Source: CAZAGT01 sp964484515
Lineage (GTDB): Bacteria; Desulfobacterota; DSM-4660; Desulfatiglandales; HGW-15
Assembly: GCA_964484515.1 (NCBI GenBank)
Contig: CAZAGT010000041.1
Span: forward strand, 1 to 21,564
Direction: 5' to 3'
DNA length: 21,564 nt
In this document: positions 14,717-20,413 of the stretch, in pieces
Layout of the letters: every line of letters begins with the position of its first letter
How positions within the stretch are numbered: the stretch's first letter is position 1
Position numbers and translations under genes: made by a program
The notes under the pieces: generated by a model
The model's input: the letters and a program-made list of their open reading frames with translations, nothing else
Databases searched by the model: none
Told to the model about the DNA's origin: nothing

Positions 14717-15745
14717 CTATACCACCACATCCAACTCCTGGATGATCCCAGGGACTCCGTTTTCATATAGGAAAACCCCTGTCTTCTTAATTTGACCCTG
14801 GAGTTCGTTCCTGGTCCCTTTCAGGGCGAATCGGGAGGGGAGATTTCCAAGATAAAGGGCTCCAATGTCCTTATCCTTCAAGCTCTGCAAAGTCGAATTC
14901 CCTTCTTCATCCACGCTCCACACAGAGAGTTGATCATAGACCGGGTCGTTCTCATCAATCCAGTCGTTGGCATCTTCATCATAGGAGGAAAGCTCGTTGA
15001 ATCCTTCACCCGTCCGAGGGCCGAAGAGTTCCTTTCCGTCGTTGATGATCCCATCATTATTCAGATCAAGGGCAAGAAATCCACTGCCCGGCCTGATCAT
15101 GGGAACATCCTCCGCGACTCCGTCCGAATCCAGATCAAACGAGAACTTCAGGTCGCTTAGTTCGGAGGCCTTGCCGTCGAAGTTCAATACGATCGGGTCC
15201 ATTAGGGCGGCATCTCCGACCCTTAGATCTAGGTGATGATGGGAGACGAATTCCCTGTTCATCTCAAGCCGAAGTGAAAACTCGATATCCTTGCCGGCGG
15301 CAGTCTGAATAATGCCGGCCCCTGTAAGAGACACGTTTTCGCTTTCGAAATGAGAGGCATCGTGGTTGTAGGCGACGCCCCAACCTTCTCTTGTTTCCGG
15401 ATCATGATTGTGTGTTTGGGTCGGTGGCTGGGGATCATTTGGCGGATCCGCGTCTTTTAGAAAGGTTGACGCATCCAAGATCTCGACGTCTCTGCCGGAC
15501 ATGATCTCTACCAACAGGGCTTCAAGCGTGATTTCGTGCGAATGCTTTAATTCCACTTTTTTTTTGTTGGCACGATCTTTCGCTTCAACCACGTAGGATT
15601 TCGCCTTTTCAGAAATGGTTATCCTGTCACTCTGTAAGCCGGGATCCCTTGAATCAACCCAGAGCCGGAGGTTCTCCTGCTCTTCATCCTTTTCGATGAA
15701 GTTACGCGTGCTGGCTAAAAGGACATTTGAATGGGCTATCTTCAT
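14717..15745 (-). CDS. Hypothetical protein with calcium-binding EF-hand/dockerin-like loops
   Basis: 342 residues, acidic, with no signal peptide or membrane helix. Three Asp-rich loops stand out: FDLDSDG (about 203-209), LDLNNDGIINDGKELFG (226-242) and YDEDANDWIDEND (255-267). The middle loop is a near-perfect EF-hand/dockerin calcium loop. The block around it (FLALDLNNDG, GPRTGEGFNELSSYDEDANDWIDENDPVYDQLSVW) is one I recall from hypothetical proteins in proteobacteria, often beside surface or motility genes. A His/Pro-rich linker (PPNDPQPPTQTHNHD) separates an N-terminal region from the calcium part. The C-terminus ELDVVV resembles the end of the small upstream protein (NIDIVV). The 96-base gap to that gene fits co-transcription. 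The function is unknown; a calcium-responsive cytoplasmic or non-classically exported protein is a guess. Confidence 0.8.
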   Translation of the reverse strand: MKIAHSNVLLASTRNFIEKDEEQENLRLWVDSRDPGLQSDRITISEKAKSYVVEAKDRANKKKVELKHSHEITLEALLVEIMSGRDVEILDASTFLKDADPPNDPQPPTQTHNHDPETREGWGVAYNHDASHFESENVSLTGAGIIQTAAGKDIEFSLRLEMNREFVSHHHLDLRVGDAALMDPIVLNFDGKASELSDLKFSFDLDSDGVAEDVPMIRPGSGFLALDLNNDGIINDGKELFGPRTGEGFNELSSYDEDANDWIDENDPVYDQLSVWSVDEEGNSTLQSLKDKDIGALYLGNLPSRFALKGTRNELQGQIKKTGVFLYENGVPGIIQELDVVV

Positions 15746-15841
15746 ATGACGACCTAAGCGCTACAAAAGGAAACCTGAAGAATGAAAAAGGGGGAAGCGT
15801 TACCGTATATGGGCGGTCGAAGAGCAGTTGGGTAATCGAAC

Positions 15842-16030
15842 TCAGACCACGATATCGATGTTTTGTCCGATCCCCAAAGACTGAAGCAGTCCCGTCATCA
15901 GTTCTTCCTGGAGTTCCAGGGCATCGGCTAGGAGCGTGATATTCGCTTCGCTCTGAACTTGTGATTCTTTAAGTGCCGTGGCCTGGGCGGCCATCAATGA
16001 GACACCGGTTCCGCCGGGATGGACAGTCAT
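15842..16030 (-). CDS. Small YjfB-like putative motility protein
   Basis: 62 residues. The block ATALKESQVQSEANITLLADALELQEELMTGLLQSLG followed by the ending NIDIVV resembles the YjfB putative motility family: a short helix-rich protein with a VLKKALD-like helix and a hydrophobic Asp-containing tail. The molecular role of that family is not known. AAAGGAG lies 6 bases before the ATG, a strong ribosome-binding site. Upstream at 16073-16099 is a TAAG-N15-GCCGATAA arrangement matching the sigma28 (FliA) flagellar promoter pattern, which independently supports a motility role. It is probably co-transcribed with the calcium-loop gene. Confidence 0.75.
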   Translation of the reverse strand: MTVHPGGTGVSLMAAQATALKESQVQSEANITLLADALELQEELMTGLLQSLGIGQNIDIVV

Positions 16031-16072
16031 GAGAGCTCCTTTGGGCTGTGAATAGACCTCTGTAGACTATGA

Positions 16073-16099
16073 TTATCGGCACAAGCTCACGATTTCTTA
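16073..16099 (-). promoter_or_regulatory. Predicted sigma28 (FliA) promoter for the YjfB-like gene
   Basis: On the minus strand, TAAG (16096-16099), a 15-base spacer and GCCGATAA (16073-16080) match the FliA consensus TAAA-N15-GCCGATAA at 11 of 12 positions with exact spacing. The transcript would begin near 16066, about 36 bases before the ATG. GCCGATAA also occurs by chance inside two coding regions (3783 and 13561) without the -35 element. Confidence 0.6.
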
Positions 16100-16215
16100 A
16101 ATGGTGAGTGGGAGGAACATATTCAGGTTAAATGTAAAGTCGTTTTCAATGCGTGATCATCCAGAACATCGGCCCCTAACCTAAACACCTGATTGGTTAC
16201 CCAGGACCCTCCTGG

Positions 16216-16884
16216 TCATTTCAGGTCGAACAGGTTTTGCCCCATTTCCAGATGATGGGTTCCTTTGGAGCGGCCCTCCAGGATCAGAGCCGTAACCTGA
16301 GCGCAGGCCCATCTTGTCAGCTTCTTACAGAGGGCACCCTGTTGCTTTTTCAGGTCGGCATCGGTAGTAAACGAGCCGTTAGGGACGAGGAAACCCCAAA
16401 TCAGATCGCGACAGACGACGGAATCGAATTCCTTCTCGAATCGGCTCAAGAAGCAGCTAAAGATTCGATAGAATTCGTTTGATCGCTCCGGATTCCTATT
16501 TATTTCTTCCAGGGTGTGGAGTCCCACCGCGTCGTAATAGTCCATCGGATCGACACGCCCCCAGAAGAGTCCCAAGGCCATCAGACCCCCACTGGCAGCG
16601 CCACACAGACCGTAGGATGAGGCCCCACCGCCCCCACCAAATCCCGAGGCCAACCGGATGACGTCCTCCGGCAATCCGGTGTGCTTCTCCAGGTCAAATG
16701 CCCTATAGATGGGTGCCAGGGTTCGCTCCGCGCAATTCATCTTGCTCTGGTGGGTCTCTTCGATTTGCTTTTCAAGTCGTTGCCTGATCTCCGATTCGTC
16801 AAGCTCCCCTGAAGACAGGAACGGCAATGGCCATCTGGCCGTCTGATCCGAATCCTTTGCCGAAACAGCTTTCGATCGACTCAC
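16216..16884 (-). CDS. C_GCAxxG_C_C family (probable redox) protein
   Basis: 222 residues. The family is named for its spaced cysteines and is common in anaerobes, often near redox and metal genes; its reaction is not established. Visible hallmarks are NCAERTL with Cys51, the Gly-rich SGFGGGGGASSYGLCGAASGGLMALGL block with Cys94 in the CGAxxG core, and later Cys158 (VVCRDLIWG) plus Cys186 and Cys194 near the C-terminus. The first 45 residues are polar and longer than I expect for the family. The start is GTG 16884, with GGAGG 8 bases upstream. A sigma70-like promoter lies at 16972-17000. It is not obviously an operon with the small motility gene, since 185 bases separate them and that gene has its own promoter. 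Confidence 0.85.
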   Translation of the reverse strand: MSRSKAVSAKDSDQTARWPLPFLSSGELDESEIRQRLEKQIEETHQSKMNCAERTLAPIYRAFDLEKHTGLPEDVIRLASGFGGGGGASSYGLCGAASGGLMALGLFWGRVDPMDYYDAVGLHTLEEINRNPERSNEFYRIFSCFLSRFEKEFDSVVCRDLIWGFLVPNGSFTTDADLKKQQGALCKKLTRWACAQVTALILEGRSKGTHHLEMGQNLFDLK

Positions 16885-16971
16885 GTAAAAGACCTCCGAA
16901 TTCCGATAACGAGATTTCAGATGATGAAATGAGATGCGAACAGGGTACTTCGCGGCGCCCGGTTGGGTCCC

Positions 16972-17000
16972 CTTATAATCACGATCACCATTCGGGTAAA
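16972..17000 (-). promoter_or_regulatory. Predicted sigma70-type promoter for the C_GCAxxG_C_C gene
   Basis: On the minus strand, TTTACC (16995-17000), a 17-base spacer and TATAAG (16972-16977). The leader to the GTG start would be about 80 nt. Confidence 0.5.
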
Positions 17001-17051
17001 GGGGAATGTCACGAGGGAGCTTACACAGGAAGTTCAGAGAAGTGGCGCCGG

Positions 17052-17357
17052 ATGTGGCTGTTTCGATTCAGAGAAGCCAAGATGGTCCCCGAACTCCCGA
17101 GGTGCGATGATTTAGGGATTGAGGAGCAGGTAAGAATTCTGAGTCAGAAGAGGCTTGTCTTCCCTTCAAGGCCGTGGCAGATTTCAATGCTGACCACCAA
17201 CCTAATTGAGCGAAGCGTCAATGAGGGAGCTCTTAACGAGCGACTCTCAGCTGTCAGCGCCGCCTCTTGCTGCCTGGCGATGAGGTATCAAAGATCTCCC
17301 TTCATGAAGTTTCATACGAGCTCAGGGATACATGAGGAGGACCTTAACTCTATCTAG
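17052..17357 (+). CDS. Possible small gene of unknown function (doubtful)
   Basis: An open frame of about 101 residues lies in the 600-base gap between the C_GCAxxG_C_C gene and the MFS gene. It reads MWLFRFREAKMVPELPRCDD, then a helix-like stretch ISMLTTNLIERSVNEGALNERL. I do not recognise a family, and there is no good ribosome-binding site. ATG 17082 is an alternative start. The frame stays open further upstream, antisense to the neighbouring gene, which lowers confidence. It may be real, a gene remnant or chance. Confidence 0.22.
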   Translation: MWLFRFREAKMVPELPRCDDLGIEEQVRILSQKRLVFPSRPWQISMLTTNLIERSVNEGALNERLSAVSAASCCLAMRYQRSPFMKFHTSSGIHEEDLNSI

Positions 17358-17373
17358 GACGGAATATAGTCCT

Positions 17374-17388
17374 AGGGCGCGGCGCCCT
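17374..17388. terminator. G/C-rich hairpin before the MFS gene (weak terminator candidate)
   Basis: AGGGCG and CGCCCT flank a CGG loop, directly after a looser GGAC/GTCC inverted repeat. No T-tract follows, so termination is uncertain. Confidence 0.3.
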
Positions 17389-17400
17389 GTCATCTACAAC

Positions 17401-17430
17401 GGACGAAGGGCCACGGACGACGGACATCGA
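17401..17430. repeat. Dispersed 30-bp repeat, copy B
   Basis: It matches the reverse complement of 5472-5501 at 27 of 30 positions. All three differences are A/G changes. It lies in non-coding sequence 66 bases before the MFS start. Confidence 0.6.
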
Positions 17431-17495
17431 GGTTTTTCAGTCCATTAGGGTACCAGTTACCATGACATAGACTATCGTTGCTCACAGGGATTACG

Positions 17496-18674
17496 ATGAA
17501 AGAAGATTCCGGCGCTAATGCAAAGGTGATCTTTGCTTTGACGCTCGTACATTTTACAGGCGATTTCTACGCCTCATTTGTGAGTCCACTGCTTCCCGTC
17601 TTCGTGGATAAATTCTCATTAACTCTAACCCAGGTCGGTTTGATCACCGGCGTCAGTCGTCTTTTGGCCTTTGTGGTTCAGCCCTCCGTCGGGTATGTTG
17701 CCGATCGATACCGCACGCGCCTGTTCGTTCTGGGTGGCCTTCTTCTGGCCGTCATCTTTATCCCCTTCGTCGGAGTAGCTCCCCGTTTCTTGGTTCTAAT
17801 CTGTTTCACATCCTTGGGCGCCGTCGGGCAGGCCATGTATCACCCGCCCTGCGCCGGCATGGTCTCCACGTACTCGGGTCGCCACTTTGCACTGTCGATG
17901 TCCGTCTTTATCCTCGGCGGGACCGTGGCCTTTGGGGTCGGTCCTCTCTTCATTACCAATTTCGTGCAGTTCTTTGGCCTGGAGGCGTCACCTCTTACAA
18001 TGATCCTCGGCCTGGCTCTGATCATCTTCCTCTGTCGTGCGGTACCGCTTCCGGCAGCGGAGGGGCTTGGTCATCTGGGCTTTCTCGGTTCTCTCAAGGA
18101 AGCCTTCGGCGCAGTCTGGAAATCGATTGTGCTGATCTGGTTGGTGATGGTCTTCCGTTCCTATGCGGGTCAGTCTTTCATGACCTTCATTCCCGTGTTG
18201 TATGCGAGTGAGGGGTATTCCCTGGTGTCTATCGGAATCATCGTATCTCTCTTTACCGTGGCGGGTGCACTCAGCGGACTCCTTGCCGGCCACCTATCAG
18301 ATAGGGTTGGATATAAACCGATCTTCTTTGTCAGCCACAGCCTGGCGACACTCAGCCTTTTCCTATTACTTTCTCTAAAGGGCGACTGGGTCTACTTCAG
18401 CGCCTTTTGGGCCGGATTTTTTGTCTTGGCAACGTTGCCCCTAGGCGTGGCCATGGCCCAAGAGCTGGCCCCCAAGGGGAAGTCAATGGTCTCGAGCCTG
18501 ATGATGGGTTTGGCTTTCGGAACAGGAGGAATGATGACACCGCTCACGGGCAAGCTCGCAGATGCCTTTTCGATCCGACCCATCCTCACTTGCTTGGCAT
18601 TTATACCGTTGCTGACAACCGGACTTATCACCTTGTTGCCCGAGAAGAAACTGAATGAAAATCCTCGAGTTTGA
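17496..18674 (+). CDS. MFS transporter, fosmidomycin-resistance (Fsr)-like
   Basis: 392 residues with about 12 membrane helices, in the inner membrane. The N-terminal VHFTGDFYASFVSPLLPVF segment, the loop 2-3 signature GYVADRYRTR, the MYHPPCAGMVS stretch in the fourth helix region and the second-half GHLSDRVGYKP loop all match the Fsr-like branch of proton-driven MFS exporters. The physiological substrate is unknown; E. coli Fsr exports fosmidomycin when overexpressed. ATG 17496 is preferred, with AGGGA 6 bases upstream, over the TTG at 17478. No regulator or partner gene is adjacent. The stop lies only 3 bases before the -35 of the next predicted promoter. Confidence 0.88.
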   Translation: MKEDSGANAKVIFALTLVHFTGDFYASFVSPLLPVFVDKFSLTLTQVGLITGVSRLLAFVVQPSVGYVADRYRTRLFVLGGLLLAVIFIPFVGVAPRFLVLICFTSLGAVGQAMYHPPCAGMVSTYSGRHFALSMSVFILGGTVAFGVGPLFITNFVQFFGLEASPLTMILGLALIIFLCRAVPLPAAEGLGHLGFLGSLKEAFGAVWKSIVLIWLVMVFRSYAGQSFMTFIPVLYASEGYSLVSIGIIVSLFTVAGALSGLLAGHLSDRVGYKPIFFVSHSLATLSLFLLLSLKGDWVYFSAFWAGFFVLATLPLGVAMAQELAPKGKSMVSSLMMGLAFGTGGMMTPLTGKLADAFSIRPILTCLAFIPLLTTGLITLLPEKKLNENPRV

Positions 18675-18677
18675 CCC

Positions 18678-18706
18678 TTGACGCTTCGACATCATTTGCT
18701 TATTGT
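18678..18706 (+). promoter_or_regulatory. Predicted sigma70-type promoter for the NifX-like gene
   Basis: TTGACG (18678-18683), a 17-base spacer and TATTGT (18701-18706). The expected start is near 18713, giving a leader of about 190 nt that contains a short upstream frame. Confidence 0.45.
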
Positions 18707-18844
18707 CCTTCTCGGGGACGGAAAGAAGAATCTTTGATCCAAGCCGCGACCTGGCTAGGGCGGGTATCCGGTATGTAGTTTGCTAGTATCTTTTTCCGCT
18801 ATGAAATAACGAAACGAGGATCATGCCTTGTTGAGGTTCTGGAA

Positions 18845-18901
18845 ATGAAACTGTCAGGACGTTTAGAATTCTTTCTCAAAGGGGGCCAGAGAAAACGATA
18901 A
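18845..18901 (+). CDS. Possible 18-residue leader peptide overlapping the next start codon
   Basis: An ATG frame encodes MKLSGRLEFFLKGGQRKR and ends with TAA, whose last A is the first base of the ATG at 18901 (TAATG). The downstream gene has only a distant G-rich site of its own, so translational coupling is plausible. The upstream site for this frame is weak, and the frame could be chance. Confidence 0.25.
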   Translation: MKLSGRLEFFLKGGQRKR

Positions 18902-19296
18902 TGAAGATCGCATTTCCAACCCAGGACAACAAAGGGATGGACAGTGTCGTGTTCGGCCATTTCGGTTCGGCTCCCCGGTTCATCATTGTGGATAGCGCCA
19001 CCGGATCTTTCGAAGCGGTTGGCAACCCGGACCGGGAGCACCAACACGGCCAGTGCCAACCCCTGAAAGCATTAGGAGGAAAACCGGTTGACGCCGTCGT
19101 GGTCGGCGGGATCGGCGCCGGAGCGCTTCTCAAACTGAACGCTCTGAATATCAAGACCTATCGGGCCGTGGAGGGAACCGTGAATGAGAATCTCGATTTG
19201 ATTCAATCGGGATCCTTACCGATGTTCACCTTGGATCACACCTGTGCCGGACACGACGCCGGCAGTCATTGTGCGGAAGGACCTTCGTCAAGCTAA
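18901..19296 (+). CDS. NifX/NifB-type dinitrogenase iron-molybdenum cofactor family protein
   Basis: 131 residues with the compact alpha/beta fold used by NifX, NafY and the C-terminal domain of NifB to hold Fe-S or Fe-Mo cofactor precursors. The N-terminus MKIAFPTQDNKGMDSVVFGHFGSAPRFIIVD is diagnostic, including His20 in FGHFG. GKPVDAVVVGGIGAGALLKLNALNIK is the second conserved block. The C-terminus carries TCAGHDAGSHC, a Cys/His cluster that could bind metal. No nitrogenase genes are visible; stand-alone copies are common in anaerobes and do not imply nitrogen fixation. The FmdB zinc-ribbon gene follows after 108 bases. Confidence 0.9.
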   Translation: MKIAFPTQDNKGMDSVVFGHFGSAPRFIIVDSATGSFEAVGNPDREHQHGQCQPLKALGGKPVDAVVVGGIGAGALLKLNALNIKTYRAVEGTVNENLDLIQSGSLPMFTLDHTCAGHDAGSHCAEGPSSS

Positions 19297-19404
19297 AGCA
19301 CACATGAAGTGAAGATACGCACCGAGCATAGAAAGGTGGCACCGCAACGGACCCCCAAAGCCGCTTGAACAGCGTTTGTCAAGAAAGAGATAAGGAGAAC
19401 ACCC

Positions 19405-19659
19405 ATGCCTTTATATGATTATCTTTGCCTCGACTGCAAAAAACTCAGCGAGATTCTCGTCACCTCTTCGGCCGTTGAGCCTCAGTGCTCTCATTGTGGC
19501 AGCCCCAACCTTAAGAAATTGCTTTCGGCCCCTTCGACACTATCCGGAGCCTCCGCCCATAAGATGCCCGGTCCCGGCGACACCGCCTGCTGCGGAGCAT
19601 CACCCATGCAAGCCGGATGTGCCGGCCCCGGGAGCTGCTGCGGCAAGGTGCCGACCTAG
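19405..19659 (+). CDS. FmdB-family zinc ribbon protein
   Basis: 84 residues. It starts MPLYDYLCLDC, the typical FmdB opening, with Cys8-x2-Cys11 and Cys28-x2-Cys31 forming a zinc ribbon. The family is named after a putative regulator of formamidase, but its general role is unknown. The C-terminal 25 residues add a second cysteine-rich tail (TACCGASPMQAGC, then GSCCG), a feature seen in copies from anaerobes. AAGGAG lies 8 bases before the ATG. It sits between the NifX-like and DUF2889 genes on the same strand, so a shared metal or redox context is possible. Confidence 0.88.
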   Translation: MPLYDYLCLDCKKLSEILVTSSAVEPQCSHCGSPNLKKLLSAPSTLSGASAHKMPGPGDTACCGASPMQAGCAGPGSCCGKVPT

Positions 19660-19788
19660 AGGGCATCGCTCCAACTTTTGCCAAGAAGGCATCGTCCTGC
19701 TCGAATATATGCAACTCTCGCTCTTAGGGCCTCTGCGAGCGCTTAGGCTGACCCCTACCCCTTAAGTGTGCACCATCAGGAGAGTACA

Positions 19789-20280
19789 ATGCGATCTTTT
19801 TCAAGGAATAGATGTACAACTGTTGAGCAGATCGACGAGCAGACGATTAGAAGCACTTGTCGTCTCCAGGACACGCTCATCGATGCCTCGGTTGAGGTCC
19901 AAGTGAAACTTCCGGATCTTGAGGTGACCCACGTCACGGGTCGCATTGCACGGTCGTTGCGCAAAGAAGAGATCGATGTGAAAGAGGCTCTCCAGAACGT
20001 TGTCGGCATTCGCGTCGGCCCCGGCGTGAAGAAGATCATCAAAGGGGTGATGGGCGAAAGCGGTATCCGTAGGCAATTGGCGTTTATGGTAGAGGAATGC
20101 TGTAGCGGAGTGATTCTGTCATTCACCAAGGATGTCCTGCGCAAGCGTCCTGAGGACGAAACGGAGCAGCGACAATTCTACGCTAAGATGGTCCGGGAGA
20201 ATCCCAGGTTGTACAACCGCTGTGCTGCCTATGCGCCTGGGAGCTCTCTGGTTGAGGGCATTGACCCATCTGAACAATGA
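19789..20280 (+). CDS. DUF2889 family protein
   Basis: 163 residues from ATG 19789, which has AGGAG 7 bases upstream. A GTG at 19768 would add seven residues. The layout matches DUF2889: FSRNR start, a charged strand region DTLIDASVEVQVKLPDLEV, a two-residue-repeat helical region, then VVGIRVGPGVKKIIKGVMGESGIRRQLAFMVEECC and a C-terminal CAAYAPGSSLVEG. The function is unknown. The downstream gene begins with a diverged copy of the same domain fused to a PHP domain, so the two are paralogues. A 5-bp hairpin (ACCCC/GGGGT, 20300-20319) follows the stop and may be a weak terminator or part of a repeat. Confidence 0.85.
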   Translation: MRSFSRNRCTTVEQIDEQTIRSTCRLQDTLIDASVEVQVKLPDLEVTHVTGRIARSLRKEEIDVKEALQNVVGIRVGPGVKKIIKGVMGESGIRRQLAFMVEECCSGVILSFTKDVLRKRPEDETEQRQFYAKMVRENPRLYNRCAAYAPGSSLVEGIDPSEQ

Positions 20281-20350
20281 TGATCTCGTAAGAAGTGTCA
20301 CCCCATTGAAAAACGGGGTCCAGGAGTTTTTGAGTGTGTGAGAGTACTGG

Positions 20351-20370
20351 ATTCCGGCTTTCGCCGGAAT
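20351..20370. repeat. Palindromic REP/MITE-type repeat
   Basis: ATTCCGGC, loop TTTC, GCCGGAAT: a perfect 8-bp stem followed by GACGG, and 20 bases later by TTTTTGACTTTTTGCGAG. From memory, this wording belongs to a palindromic repeat common in proteobacterial intergenic regions. It ends about 15-40 bases before the start of the DUF2889-PHP gene. Confidence 0.7.
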
Positions 20371-20413
20371 GACGGAAAGAATCCATTTTTGACTTTTTGC
20401 GAGACCAGCAATA

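Noticed and set aside
18901..19296. Evidence for nitrogen fixation
   Set aside because: A lone NifX/NifB-type domain without nifHDK, nifB radical-SAM sequence or nifEN does not support it.
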